DNA from: Limonium bicolor
Lineage: Eukaryota; Streptophyta; Magnoliopsida; Caryophyllales; Plumbaginaceae
Length of the DNA: 64,000 bases
Direction: 5' to 3'
Assembly: GCA_023374045.1 (NCBI GenBank)
Contig: CM041779.1
Coordinates: 148,553,485-148,617,484, forward strand
The notes under the pieces are model-generated. The model was not told the origin of the DNA, did no database searches, and saw only the letters and a program-made list of their open reading frames with translations. The position numbers and the translations under genes are program-made. Shown piece by piece: positions 25,701 through 37,640 of this stretch (position 1 is the first letter of the stretch; the number at the start of each line of letters is the position of its first letter).

Positions 25701-26372
25701 GTTGTACCTAGGTGTGAAAGTACACACGATCGGCATGTTGCAAGAGACTACCATCCCTACTCGCAGGGTTATACGGACAACTTCTCTTCCGAACATGCGA
25801 CAGGTCTCAAACCCACGCTTGTTCGAACCAACTTGACATCTAACACCGCACCCCTGACCTTGTCACCCGGCAAACACTCTCATAGAGTTTGCATGACACT
25901 TCAACGTACGAGCAAGTTATCCCGACCCCATCAGGGATTGAACAGGATGAGCCAACCTTCAGAAGAAGGATCTTTTCCGACTTAGACAAATGAGTCAACC
26001 TACAAAAGTAGGGTCTCTTTGCTAAAGGCATTCAAGAACCCATTTGCAGTCTCTGACTAAGGATTAGTAAACCTTCAATCGAAGGATCTTTTCTAACTAA
26101 GTCCATCGCAAGTCGGGCTAACTCATAGCTTAGCCTCGACCTAACCCTTTCTCAATGAGACCATTACAGCAAGGGTATCTGACCAAGCCTAACTTGAGGC
26201 AACTCAACCCACGAAGTTAAGTCACAACGGCAAATAAACAGGATCCATCAAAGCCTTCATCCCAAACTAACCATCCGAATGGAATCAAGAACAACAGCCC
26301 GCCTTGGTCAGGCGGCAAGCGAAAGACATCAACGAGCCACTCTCATGAAGTATCAAGAAAACTATAGAGTGT

Positions 26373-26384
26373 GCTCTGATACCA
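26373..26384 (-). other. Primer binding site, initiator tRNA-Met type
   Basis: TGGTATCAGAGC on the minus strand, four bases (ATTA) inside the 5' LTR end. It is the same primer type as in the 18.4-kb element. Confidence 0.88.
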
Positions 26385-26388
26385 TAAT

Positions 26389-27722
26389 TGTAATGCCCAA
26401 CCTTAATCCGGAAATTTTTGCGCGGAAGCGAGACCCCAGGGGGCTCTTACGGATTAGGCCATAAGACCAATTAGGCATCACCGGCGTTGGGTCAAAAGAC
26501 CCAACCAGCCTATTACTGAGTGCAGATGGAACAACCATCCACTTAGCCACAAGCAAGAGTCAAGAGTGGACTTAATCCTCCCAACGACAAGTTCCTTCAC
26601 TGACTCACATTCCCGTGGCCCGGATGCCTCGGTCGAATGCCAGGCTGCAGCTTAGACTGAGTCAACTCCGTCCCTCTCCCTGCAGCCCGAGTACATGTGC
26701 GTCCCTTAGCGGCCACACTCGTCCTCGGCACCGTCGGGCCTCCAACAGTCCAACAGCCAAAGACCCCAACTAGTACGAATCAGTAAGGTGTGCTAACGCG
26801 GACCACGTCGCACCCTGTCTGCCCCTGTTCCAGGACTCAACACTTGCCGAACCGTAAGACGGCTCTGATGTGCACTGCCCCTTGCACCTTTCGTGGCAGG
26901 AGTCATACAATCAGGATGACCCTTAGTTGCCTCGTGCCAGTGGTCACACTAGCACTCGCAACCTGAGGGCGGCATTGACCACAAAGTGGTCATTACCTCT
27001 TGGAGTCGATACCAAGCCATCCTGGGGACATGCATGCTCGCTGGCTTGCCCGGTCCCTTTTAGGCCCAGGCAGGTGCCTTCCACGACACCCACTAACTGA
27101 CCTAGGGGTCAGCACTGAGCACAACATGCTCAGACCATTGGAGTCGCTACCAAGCCACCCTGGCAGCGTGCATGCTCAAGGCACATCCGGTCCTCATTGG
27201 GCCCGGACAGATGCCCTCCACAGCATCCGCAAACACGGCCCTCACTTGAGTCACAAGCTGACGTAACTCAGCTCGGCCCAGACAACCTCTAGTTGCTTCG
27301 TGCCTGTGGTTACACCGGCACTCGCTACCTGAGGATAGCTCTGAGCACAACGTGCTCAAGCTACTGGAGTCACTGCCAAGCCACCCTGGCAGTGTGCATA
27401 CCCGAAGGCATACCCGGTCCTTACTAGTCCCGGACGGGTGTCCTCCACAACACCCGCTAACTCGGCCCTCGCTCGAGTCACAAGCTGGCGCAACTCAGCT
27501 CGGCCAACACCAACGCAACGTGCCCTTCAACTGATGCCCATCCCTCGGACCTTCGTCCTCGGGGGTCTCAAGGACCGTGGAACTTAAGGGGCTAGGTCAA
27601 AGCGACAATCAAGTATGGGGTTGACAAGCAATCCCAACACAAGTCTTAACGGGCACCAACCAAAGGGCAAACTGGCATGGAGCTACTTGTAACCAAGCAG
27701 CTCGCCAAAAAGGGGCATGACA
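26389..27722 (-). repeat. 5' LTR of the 6.3-kb element
   Basis: Direct repeat of 21411-22739 with the same internal repeat array. The LTR ends are TG and CA. High identity between the two suggests a fairly recent insertion, younger than the LINE it interrupts. Confidence 0.92.
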
Positions 27723-27727
27723 TTTGG
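27723..27727. repeat. Target-site duplication TTTGG, right copy
   Basis: Matches 21406-21410 exactly. Confidence 0.92.
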
Positions 27728-28935
27728 GGACCATTTTTTAAGAACGAGAGGGGAGGAGTGGAGGAGCCAAGGTCCCTTATCAAGGACAAGCTGGAGATCC
27801 TCTTCCTTATCAAAGCGGAAGAGAGAACCAACCTTCCTATGGAGAAGGATCTACGGGGTAGGAACGAAGCTCCAAACGCGTTTCACATATTCCTTAACGA
27901 AATTAAAACATACTTTTGCCCCAGATATGGCCAACAAGGGCGTTTTTCCAGTAATCGATTTAGGGGCTATATTGTCCTCCTCTATAGTCACAAAGGGACT
28001 ATCCAGATCAGCACTACCAGTCAGTTCATTTTGCATAGACATACCAGAATTATTACTTTGCCTAGCTAGGAGCATGTCTAGGAAAGAAGCATTAGTTTTT
28101 GGATTCGAGGACTTACCTGGCACTCTTTTAGCATTCAGGGCGTGACCTGAGGGAGCGGGAGGCTTGCTAGGGTTATTCCTTTGCTTGGCACATTAGACTT
28201 GGGGGTTCTTTGCAATTGCAACTCGATCTCCAGGCGGGACATTGCTTCCTAACGACTGCGCTATGGGGCCTGGAGCCTTGGGGAGGGCTGGGAATTCCTT
28301 GTCTACCGCTTCTGATGAGTCAGGAGGAGGACCCGACAACTCAACAAACAGACCCAATGCCGAGCACTCTTCCGGGAAAATCTGGACATTCCCGTTATTG
28401 TGACAGAAAATTTGAGGATCACTGCTTGAGGAACCAGCCCCAACTAATTGAAGGGTCACACCGGATTTGGGAATTTCACCATCGTGACAGATGTTACCCG
28501 ACACACCACTTCGATTATCCAGCTTGTTAATAGCTCCACTATCAAAGCAATTAAACAGCCTCCAGTTGACCGCAGATTGACTGCGTCATTGGGCTTCGGC
28601 AACCTCATCGAATTGAGGGTTCAGTTCATTTATAATCCCACCGGCAACGGGAGGCTCCAACGAACCAGCAGGGGGGAGCAGCGACGCTCCAGCAGCTTTC
28701 ACGGAGGCCTCTGAAGATCCAGACACCACAGACGACAAAATGGGGGGAGGAGGCGTAGCCAAAGACAGAGACAGAGCACTGTTAGGAACAACCGTGGCGC
28801 CAGAGGGGGAAGAAACCGAAGTGACACCAACACAGCAGGCTGGGTGGGCTCAGGGGGGAGGGTCGCCGGGGAGCTAACCACGGCGCGAGGAGCAACCGCC
28901 AGGTTGGCACGGGTGGTTGGACGCTTTCGCACCAT
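27728..28935 (-). pseudogene. LINE ORF1, N-terminal half
   Basis: ORF1 probably starts at the ATG at 28935 (MVRKRPTTRANL), with a basic then Pro/Ser/Thr-rich N-terminus. Frame changes follow near 28830 and in 28500-28600. The part at 28504-28193 contains SGPPPDSSEAVDKEFPALP. The part at 28123-27851 ends with VCFNFVKEYVKRVWSF, close to the start of the DUF4283 domain, and KKWSPNLSF continues across the 6.3-kb insertion into 21410. In intact elements this protein coats element RNA. Several stops and frameshifts make this copy non-functional. Confidence 0.7.
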
Positions 28936-29150
28936 CTGGAGAAACCGAGAAACAGAGAAGCAGAGAACCGACCAACGAACGGGGCCTAGCCACTAGGCAG
29001 GGGCCTGGCGGCGCGGCGGGCTATCGACGGCGAGACAGGCGGAGGGGCGGCGGAGCAACACCAGGGCGGAGCAAGGACGAAGAGGGGGAAGGGAAAACTG
29101 GAACGGGGAGCGCCAGAAGAAACACGCGTGGGGCGCGTTGCTTCTAACGG

Positions 29151-30093
29151 GAAAAAAACTTCGATCTGTAATGTTGTTCTCAACTCATTTATTTCAATTT
29201 TTGCGTAAACAAGGATCTTTGTTTTGTCGTGTAAGTACAATTTAATAATGATTTCTAACTAGCTGTGGCGAATCCTTATTTATGTAATTAATTTGTTAGA
29301 TGTTTTATGTACATTTAATATTTAAGAATTGTTAATTTTAATTTCAGTTTTATATATGTGTTTTTTGTGTTATTTATGCTCTTTAACAATTTAAATAATA
29401 AGGAAAAAGTAATTTATTTCAATTTTTGTGTATGTTTATTATTAAAAATTATTAATTTTCATTTCAATTATATATAAGGTTTTAGTTATTTTTATAATTT
29501 TATTACTTTTCTACATATTCTTTTATAAATATTTATATTTTTTGTAGTATATATATATATTTTCTAAATTTCATAAAATGTGTGTGAATAAAAAAAACAT
29601 ATTGTGCCACTTGAAACAATATTCAATGTGTCATTTTAGAGTGCGAAGACTTATTGTGAATTGTAAAAGTTCGGTATATAGTTAATTATGAAGCTTTTTA
29701 AAGGTATATTTTGAATTTTCTCTACAAATTTTAAGAATTAAAAGTTGCCCAATTTCAATAGAAAATAAATATGCTTTAGTAATAATAAAAAATAAGATTG
29801 ACCAAACTTAATCATTTTAACTAAAAAACATTAAATAAATTAGTAAGATATATATACTCTATGCAGATGTGTTAAATAAGCTAACACATTTCTAATCAGT
29901 TAAACAACTAAGGTTTAATATTTTTACTAACTTCGAAAAACGTATTGTTTGAAAAGACTTTGGTTAAATAATAACTTGGTCATGGGGAGTTTGTATCATT
30001 AAATTGATTTGGTTTCATCATCTTTATTATAATTTGAGGTAGCTATGAGTTTGCTTTATCATTAATTATCTTGGTTTTTTATTCACGCAGAAT
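29151..30093. other. AT-rich DNA without recognised genes
   Basis: About 75 percent A+T by eye, with poly-A/T stretches. I see no gene. A pyrimidine-rich stretch ending ATTCACGCAG at 30081-30090 just before the F-box start looks like a 3' splice site, so part of this stretch may be an old 5' intron. Confidence 0.5.
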
Positions 30094-30565
30094 ATGGATG
30101 CTTGTGTTTCCAAGCAGATCCCTTTGAAGGATATAATCAGTAATCTACCGGAGCATATAACTGATCATATTCTTAAAAGGTTAAATTTGATCGAAGGGTG
30201 AGAACGAGTTCCTTGTCTAAAAGTTGGAGATTGAGATGGATTCGTCTTTCATCATTGGCATTTGATCATCCTCAATTTTTTTCTCGTATTCATAGAAGAC
30301 TTGGGTACTCGCTATCAGAATATGCAAATATAGTAATCAGTGTCTTGGTACAACATCGTGGCTACATTGGGGAGTTCTTTTTGATTTTGCGAGAATATCT
30401 TCAAACAGACTTCTCATTATTCTATCACTCATCTCTTTATTGAGACACTAGTTTTGGAAGCAGATGAAGGTGATAGAATAGCTACTTTGCCCTCTTCTAT
30501 TTTCTTGCCTATAAATTCAAGGCACTTGGAGCTTAGTTCATGTCACTTTTCACACCATTTTGTTT
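30094..30565 (+). pseudogene. F-box/LRR protein pseudogene
   Basis: The ATG at 30094 opens an F-box: DIISNLPEHITDHILKRL, then after a one-base frameshift near 30197, RTSSLSKSWRLRW. The next stretch, YANIVISVLVQHRGYIGEF, leads after a second frameshift near 30435 into ETLVLEADEGDRIATLPSS and RHLELSSCHF, typical of the LRR part of plant F-box/FBD/LRR proteins (SCF ubiquitin-ligase substrate receptors). About 155 codons remain of a family usually over 400, and similarity stops near 30565. The related fragment at 42120-43075 shares the N-terminal blocks and a splice-like site before the ATG. Confidence 0.8.
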
Positions 30566-30599
30566 TTTTAAAACATAAATATCCAAACTGACGTTGGAT

Positions 30600-30945
30600 G
30601 GTTCAGTTAAAAAAAAAAAAAAAAAACCCAGATGCTATTCAGTTACATAAAAAAACACACGGTTTGCGGTTTCCAACAAAAAACGTATACATGGATCAGT
30701 TTCGAACACAGCTGATGCTTAAAAACAAAAACAAAGAAAAAACTGATGCTTGACCTAGTTGTCCTCCACTACATGCAATGTACTAGTGGACATAAAAATT
30801 ACTAACTAGATTCTCGAACAATTACTTGTAATATGCATACTCGTGCGCTAACCCATATGGTATTCGTATACTAAGTCAAAATAAATATTGTAAGATGACG
30901 GGAGGGTAATGATATAGAATTTCTAAATAAACAAGGCTCTTTATT
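30600..30945. other. Unassigned AT-rich DNA
   Basis: Contains an A run at 30609-30626 and no gene or repeat that I recognise. Confidence 0.4.
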
Positions 30946-31216
30946 CACTACAACAATGTCTAACAAAGGAGGCAACATATATAGATCAATGGAGGCAATA
31001 TAAATCTTGCCTCCATACATCAATCAAAGGAGGCGAGATATCGGGATGCCTCTGTCTATCTGATCAATGGAGGCGAGATATTCAGCTTGCCTCTGTTAGT
31101 ACATTGGTGTGTGTCACACACGATCATTGGAGGCGACTTTTATGTTGCCTCTATTGAGTAAAACAATAGAGGCGAGAACTTCAGCTTGCCTCCTTTATAA
31201 GTTATAGAATGTAGTG
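30946..31216. mobile_element. Small CACTA-like element or terminus
   Basis: Starts CACTACAACAATG and ends TATAGAATGTAGTG. In between, GGAGGCRA motifs in forward orientation alternate with TTGCCTCC in reverse at least nine times, as in CACTA subterminal regions. Only seven terminal bases pair (CACTACA/TGTAGTG), and the flanking trinucleotides (ATT, TAC) do not match, so this may be a truncated end rather than a complete short element. Confidence 0.5.
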
Positions 31217-31880
31217 TACATGTTTTTAATCATCAGTGGAAACATTCACAAGTTATCGTGGATACGTAAAAGTCAAACATATCCTAGAAATCTTAAATCG
31301 TTGAAGGTTTATTTTAGGATTTTAAGTAAAACGTTTAGGGTCTACCCACAAATTGTAACATTATAATGATGTAATGAATCATAACAAGATACCATAAACT
31401 CAGAGATACTTTAGAAATGCTAAATTGTCGAAGGTTTATTTTAGGGTTTGGTGTTAAGGGCTAGGGTCTAACGACCTTAAATCCTAAACATCAAACCCTA
31501 AAAACATGTCGAAAAATTATAAAAATGATTCACAAAGAAACCCTAAACCCTAGAGATATCTGATAAATAATTTATGTGAATTTTGTTTTTCAATTTAGAA
31601 TAAAATCACACATATTTAATCTAGTGTCTTTATATGAATGTAACATGTTTAATTTATTTAATATGAGAGATATATTCACGGTGTATACTAAATTATTTTG
31701 TATATACATGTAAACGACACATTATTAGAGTAAAATATATTATATAATAGTTATATATATATATATATATGTAGAGTCATATAACAAGTAAAAAAATTGA
31801 TGACTCGTGCTATAATATTATAAACAAGTATATTATTTAAATAAAGTAATAAATGATTAAAAAAGAAAATATAGGACGGA
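31217..31880. other. AT-rich DNA with telomere-like words
   Basis: Holds scattered CCCTAAA and TTTAGGG words (for example AAACCCTAAACCCTAG near 31540) and an AT dinucleotide run at 31751-31770. No gene is seen. The telomere-like words are too few for an interstitial telomere. Confidence 0.45.
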
Positions 31881-32120
31881 TGTAGAAAAAGTCAAAAGAA
31901 AGTATAAGAAAACGAAAATCGTAGTGGTACATTGAATCGTGTACGGGGAGAAAGAAATAAAATAGGTGATTTTGTGTTTTTTTTTATAATTAGGCTTAAA
32001 GCCATGTTATAAAGAATAAAAGACAAAAAGAAAGTATAGAAAACGAAAATCGTAGTGCTATTGAATCATGTACGGGGAGAAAGAAATAACATAAGTGAGG
32101 TGATTTTGTGTTTTTGAAAA
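31876..32120. repeat. Imperfect direct repeat, about 100 bp twice
   Basis: The segment around 31885-31985 recurs around 32020-32120. Both hold GAAAACGAAAATCGTAGTG, TGTACGGGGAGAAAGAAATA and GGTGATTTTGTGTTTTT, with small indels. Confidence 0.75.
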
Positions 32121-32312
32121 CAAGCAAAACCACATGGAAACCTATAAAAATGAAACTTCTATACCACTTGACGGGTCTACCAACCGCTGCTACCAACCAG
32201 CCTAGCACCTGAAACCGCGTGACCCGATGTTGTAACATGCACAGATTAATTTGTAAAGATTCATCGTCATGGCGGCTCCTTAGCATGTTTTGTTGACATG
32301 GAAAAACGATGC

Positions 32313-32315
32313 AAA
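32313..32315. repeat. Target duplication AAA of the first CACTA element
   Basis: AAA precedes CACTACTACAAAAT at 32316, and AAA follows the mirror terminus at 37824-37826. Three bases is the family norm. Confidence 0.8.
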
Positions 32316-32560
32316 CACTACTACAAAATATGCTTTAGACAACTGTTAAATAATCATAGACAACTGTTATTAACAGTTGTAACAGAACCAGTTGTCTTAG
32401 ATAGTCATTACATTAGACAACTGTTAAATAACAGTTGTCTAATCTAGTCAAATAACAACTGGTAAATGTCCTATTACAACTATTATAAACAGTTATGCTA
32501 GGTAAACCAGACGTCTTTAAAACACTTTTCAACAATATTTCCTATTTTGACAACTGTTTT
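32316..32560. repeat. Left TIR and subterminal repeats
   Basis: TIR at 32316-32329, then about ten GACAACTGTT or AACAGTTGT words in both orientations. In CACTA elements such words bind the TnpA-type protein. Confidence 0.8.
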
Positions 32561-32599
32561 TACCAATTGTCTCTGATCCTTTTTTAATACATTTTTTAC

Positions 32600-35129
32600 C
32601 ATGTACAACTGTTCAATCAATGATATGATCTTTGATATATTTGTTACCTGTTAAAAGGCGTAATCCAACAGAGTATCACAACATTCATATTCATGATCAG
32701 CGTTCTGGTTGATCAGCACCATTCTAATGGTTCAGTACAACATGAATATGATTATAACTAATACTATAACTAATCTAAGTCTATACCTAAATAAAACCAT
32801 GTGTAAGTTGATTACTCCTGAACTTATCGACCGCCAGTGTTGAAGTAGCTGGACCAGAAACTTGACCATAGACCAGTCTTTTGAGGAAAACAGCTACAAA
32901 GTCTTCCCTAAAACCAACATCCTTTCGTTGAATACGGTTCTCCCAAGCAATATCAGCCAAATGTAGACTTCATGAAGCTAGTCATAACCAACTAGTTCAA
33001 GTATCCTTGTCAATTAGATGACTGAGAAGAACACTTCATTGTATATCAAAAGCTGCAAAAACATAAAAACATATTCACCATTCAAAGTATTAATGAACAA
33101 TCTACTACTATACAGTTTGGATGGCTAAAGTAAAATAAATTATCATAACAAGTTTCAAGAAAGCCTTATCCCCAGATTTAGCAAACACAAAAAATTAGTC
33201 AAAATATAAAACATATTGAAGGCTTAAATCACTCACATGTAAAGTTCAATGACACTAGCACATCCTGGATTCATTAAAAGACTAGAATATATTCATCAAA
33301 GGTTATCTAGTAAATAAGAAAAGCCCAAACAAACATCTTTTAAGACTATCATTCATGTATATCAGCTAGAGCAACCAGCAAGTAAAGGTGGCCTGACTAT
33401 TGTTATCCATTAACAAAAAAATAGCTTATTCCTCATCGACAGAAAGATACCCCAGAAATTAGGCATGTATTATAATTAAACAGATGCAGTGTAATAACAT
33501 GTCCAAGTGAAATATTATTGCTAAGATGAATATAAATAATACAACCACAATCAAGCATGTAACAAGCATGAGTTTTAGCATGCAACAAATATTAATAAAA
33601 TAAAAGTATGTTGCAATAATTGAAAAGGGAACTGTCAAGCTCACCAAAGAGTGAAAGCAGCAACCGTCAAGCTTACTCGGTCTACATATAATGCCTGCTG
33701 TCACAATGTAATAGCAGCAACTGTCATGGTCACCAAAGAGCGCAACGCGTTTTTCTAACAGTACCAAAATATTCATGTTATGGTTAGGCATATAAAAGAG
33801 TAATACAAATTAACCATACCAATTTCAGTATTAGGCGAAAACCACCATTTTATTGATTAAAGACTCATACCCTTTCGTTAAGAAAAAAAATAAATGCTTG
33901 ATACCTGGTGGGGAAGCCTGGAACCTCCAGACGTGGCTGGTAATTCCTAGAAAGGGCAGCTCAAGGTAATGTGCAAAACTTTTGTGTTAGAGTGAAGAAC
34001 CTTAGTGTTGAATGTTACCTACCAAGAAAACATGAACAACAATAGAATAATATACTCACCTCAAATCATAAGGCTATAGCAGAGAATTATGATGACCCAA
34101 TGGTACATCACCATGATCTGAAACTAATATCAAAAGTCGTAAGAACATATGGCTATGATGTCATAGAGAATTTGCATACAAGGGAGAACAAAAAAATGCA
34201 TATTACATTTAATACGATTGAAGAGAACAATATGATATTCAGTAGCTACACGTGCTTGAAAATTAAAATGGCACTGTCAAACAAACAACTACAAACAATT
34301 GATATATCAATCAAGATGCAGATAAAATCCGTGTGCTTTCAAAAGTAGGTACGAAGTTCAAACAGATAGATCAAAGATTGTTTCCCAACATTAACATGAT
34401 GTTTGACAAACAAACATGAGAGGATTACCACCCAAGTGATCTGCAGAGGTCCAGTTCAAACACAAAGTGGAGTAAATCATTAGATAAAAAGAAAACAAAT
34501 CACAAAGATTTAGTAAAAGCTAGTTTCATCATCACAAATAAATATTTTAGTTGTTCAACTAAATATTACTCGACTCCATTGATATGGTAAGGAACTTTGA
34601 AAATTTCACTTCTATATATCTTCTAAGTGTTGGAACAAATAAAAAAGCACCATTTCTAAGCTACCTATAGTCATGGGTTCAACGTCATAATAAAACTTAT
34701 ATTAAAAAAACAGTGAAGGTAAATAGAATAGTTCGCATTATAAGTCAAAATATCAGTTGCATTCGAACAACCATCAAGAAATGAAAATAATCTACTACAT
34801 TTCAATAACAGTTGTACTATCTACACTAAAAATTAAGTTATATCAATGTCTACTTACTTTTATAACGGTTGTCTTTAGTTAGTATTTATTGACAATATTT
34901 ATAGTAGTGTTGCATCCCACTGTGGTCACTGGTCAGGTAAAAATAACAAAGAAGTAGAATTCAAATTAATTTTAAATTATTATAAGCATGAATGATGGGG
35001 AAATCAATAAAAAACAAGGAAATGTATTACGCTTTAGCCTGCATGTTAGACATGATCAACCATGATCAGGAACGACATAGTGTTGAGCCTAATGGTTGCA
35101 TATTTAAAACAAAGCCCACTTATACCAAC
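32600..35129. other. CACTA interior without recognised gene
   Basis: AT-rich. The longest frames are about 110 codons (33791-33459, minus) and 82 codons (34100-34348, plus), without motifs I recognise. A CTACTACATTTC at 34790 and ATTTATAGTAGTG at 34895 bracket AACAGTTGT and AACGGTTGTC words and may be a nested, very short relative of the same element. Confidence 0.4.
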
Positions 35130-37161
35130 CTCTTTGTATTTATCAGGAGATAACAGTAGACCACCTCAGGCAACACATGTTTCCAGGGGTGTGAGCTGAT
35201 GATGAGGCGGTGTCAACTTCCATGTCATGCTCCCCTACCTACAACCAGCATCAAGACAATGAAATTTCTACAAATTTAATAATAAAGAAACAAACCAGCA
35301 ATAATGTTATGCCACTTCCTACAGGACCTAACTGCTAACCAAGGCAAAGGACAAGTCTAGATCATCACATTATAACAAATATATATTTGATCACAGTTTC
35401 AATACCGACAAATTTTGTACAACCAAATTGAATTGTTTACTTCAGTTAACTGGTAATCACAAGCACAAAGATGATGACTGCTATGTTAATATATCACAAA
35501 GACGATGGAAGTTATATCAGTATTATCACTACCAGTATAATTTAAATTCTAGCTCTTCATCAAACATTCAATGTCAAATATCCTCCTCTGCAACCCGATC
35601 CGTATACATCCTTGTCAACCATACAAAGCCTCACATCAGCTTCTATACCTGAAAACAGAATCCATACACTAGTTTTTGGCTTCTTTCTCATTCATCATAA
35701 CTGTGTTTGAATTTAGTATCCCATATCATTATAGCTGCAGTAAATATAATTGAGAATCACTTAAGAGATCAACACACTCTCTAGAGAATGAGAACTATGC
35801 TCCTTTATCAGTACTCATACTTGAGATGCCAAATTGAGCAATGTCATGTACTTTAGTAAAACCTCCCAACAAAAGCAACTTCTGCTCCTAGTAAAAAGTA
35901 TTTGTTTACACTGCATTCTAGAATCCCATCAGTGAGCATAAATCTGTTAAAATCAAGTGATGTCCTGTTCCTGTAGCCTCCTGCTATGGGATATCATTCA
36001 TATCCTCTCTCCACAATCAAAGTTGCTGCTATAGAGAAGGCTAAATTTGCTACTCTGACATAGGCCCTGTTTGTCAACCATTGTTCATCTCCTGATAGGA
36101 TGAGAAGAGGCACTTGGCTATCTCTTTTTTATTCAGTTACTAGTTGCCTCTTTCTTGTCTACATTGTCTCTAATCTCCCTCAAATGTTTATTTTTTACAT
36201 TCTGTTGATTGACTTAAGCCAAAGGAGGGCACACTATTTGGGAGTATGAAGCACAGTTTCAATCCTACTTGACCACCATGGTAATTCCTCTCTTAACTCC
36301 AAAAATACAATCAGGATAAGTGAAACCAAGATAACAATGTCATTGACCAAATACAGTAGCATATAGAGTTGGGTCAAGTCCCAAGCTGCATAGGTTGTAG
36401 AACATTGAGAAAATGGTGCCAACAGCTCTGAAAATCTAAAGTGAGGTTGGTCAAAGACCGATGATCTTGCCCTTCCCTGCTTGCAAGATCTAATATAACT
36501 GCATCTAATAAATGACAATAAGAAGCAAAGTAACAAAATGAATTAAATAGACACCAAAGCAGGGAGAATCTTCAGTCCGTTGACACTAGTATAGAGCAGA
36601 CAAAGAATTCAGAAGACACAAGAAAGAACCCAACGAAGAACAAAGAACACACGTAAACACATCTCCACCTCATGGTTACAATCACAAAATTAGGATTATC
36701 TAGTGCATAAGTAAGCACACAAAAATATTAACAAGAGCAAAAGTCAGCACCTTTGGAACACAGGCAGACAATTTCGCATGCGCGTCACAGCCAGACATGG
36801 GTACGACATCTAGGAACGACAACAGCACGGAAGTAGTAAGCTTGCGGTGCAGGGCGAACGTGAAGTGGGCGGCACGGTAGATCAGTATAACTTCCTTGGA
36901 GTACGAACTGCTCTCAATCAACGAAGAGATTTCTTTCAAATCTACAATTATGCCATGTAAATTTAAGTAGGATGATGTTAAAAGACTCCGTTACAAAAGG
37001 CAAAACAAAATCCCTAGGATCGACCAGAACTGGCAATGGAAATCATGCGAGTAGGAGAAAGAGGGAATGCAGAATTTACGCTGAAGAGTAGGCGGAGTCG
37101 CGGAGATAACTGAACTGGAAGGAGCTTACTGAGTGTCCTTCATTTCAACATTGTGGGTGAG
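35130..37161 (-). pseudogene. RPN3: Captured 5' part of 26S proteasome subunit RPN3
   Basis: Three minus-strand exons match the N-terminus of plant RPN3 (PSMD3), a lid/base-contacting subunit of the 26S proteasome regulatory particle. Exon 1 (about 37161-37080) has NVEMKDTQ, a stop near 37127, then APSSSVISATPPTLQ. A GT donor splits a His codon that exon 2 (36941-36751) completes before LKEISSLIESSSYSKEV, RKLTTSVLLSFLD and AHAKLSACVPK. Exon 3 (35238 to about 35130) has EHDMEVDTASSSA and, after a frameshift, KHVLPEVVYCYLL. The rest of the roughly 480-residue protein is missing. The kept introns show capture from genomic DNA, not mRNA. Confidence 0.85.
36751..36941 (-). pseudogene. RPN3: RPN3 exon 2
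   Basis: Open throughout, with an AG acceptor at 36943-36942 and a GT donor at 36750-36749. Its reading phase matches exon 1 exactly, completing the split His codon. This is the clearest part of the captured gene. Confidence 0.85.
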
Positions 37162-37169
37162 CTAAACGA

Positions 37170-37640
37170 ATCCCCATTCTCACCAAAAAGCGCAAGCTAT
37201 TTCGAACCGCCAGTAAACATGAGTTAGGGTTAGGATAAACAAATTAACGTAGGCTTCATGATTTTGGAAGAGCATTTGATTTGGGGATTAGGGATCGTAT
37301 ACCTTAGGGTTTACATTTGAACATGAGATGGTTCAATATTGAGCAAACTCAAGTAAAATAAGTTCATATATGGTTCAAATTAAAGTGAAGGTTGCAAGAG
37401 CAGAGGGAGAGGGAGATAGAAGCACGTACGACAAGCTTGAATGGTTGTCGGGGCCTCATTTCGCTGAACAAAATGAGCGAACAGGGGAAGGACGAGAGAG
37501 ATAGCTATCGCCATGGCTTCATTATTCTGGAGAACACAAGTGAGCAACAAGGTGGAAGGTACCGCGAGGGTTAAGAAAATGTTATGTGTCCGATTGGAAA
37601 AGAAGAAAACGAAAAACTGAAATTTATTTTCTTCATATTT
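37170..37640. other. Possible captured RPN3 upstream DNA
   Basis: Lies directly upstream of the RPN3 fragment and is less AT-rich than the rest of the element. It may be the captured gene's leader or promoter, but no motif proves it. No other gene is recognised. Confidence 0.3.

Larger units (their letters stand above)
22740..26388 (-). other. Non-coding interior of the 6.3-kb element
   Basis: No sense-strand frame over about 90 codons and no retroelement protein motif is visible. A CCTGAGTCCTTCCATTCG-like phrase repeats three times near 23063, 23128 and 23210. The longest open frame (25371-25985, plus strand) is antisense to the element and has no recognisable domain. Confidence 0.7.
21411..27722 (-). 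mobile_element. 6.3-kb non-coding LTR retrotransposon
   Basis: LTRs of about 1.33 kb (21411-22739 and 26389-27722) flank 3.65 kb. Both LTRs begin TGTAATGCCC and end GGGCATGACA on the plus strand. A TGGTATCAGAGC primer site on the minus strand next to the right-hand LTR and a purine tract next to the left-hand one set a minus orientation. A perfect TTTGG duplication brackets it. I see no gag or pol similarity inside, so it is probably non-autonomous. It inserted within LINE ORF1. Confidence 0.92.
1..29150 (-). mobile_element. L1-type LINE, nested-disrupted, 3' end off window
   Basis: Three minus-strand segments (29150-27723, 21410-20166 and 1748-1) join into one non-LTR retrotransposon of about 4.4 kb, and more lies beyond base 1. 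In order they encode an ORF1 with a DUF4283-like domain and zinc knuckle, the ORF2 endonuclease start, and the ORF2 endonuclease end plus reverse transcriptase. Protein similarity resumes across both intervening LTR elements, so the LINE is the oldest of the three insertions. Frameshifts and stops show it is dead. The 5' boundary near 29150 is approximate and the 3' tail and target duplication are not in the window. Confidence 0.85.

Noticed and set aside
25371..25985. A 204-codon open frame on the plus strand, the longest in the window
   Set aside because: It is antisense within the interior of the 6.3-kb LTR element, has no domain, and the composition (Ser, Arg, Thr, Gln-rich) looks like translated non-coding GC-balanced DNA.
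22016..27266. Identical 88-codon frames at 22016-22282 and 27000-27266, looking like a conserved small protein
   Set aside because: They are the same part of the two LTRs of one element; identity reflects LTR duplication, not protein selection.
31440..31560. Interstitial telomere repeat (CCCTAAA words)
   Set aside because: Only scattered single or double units are present, mixed with other sequence.
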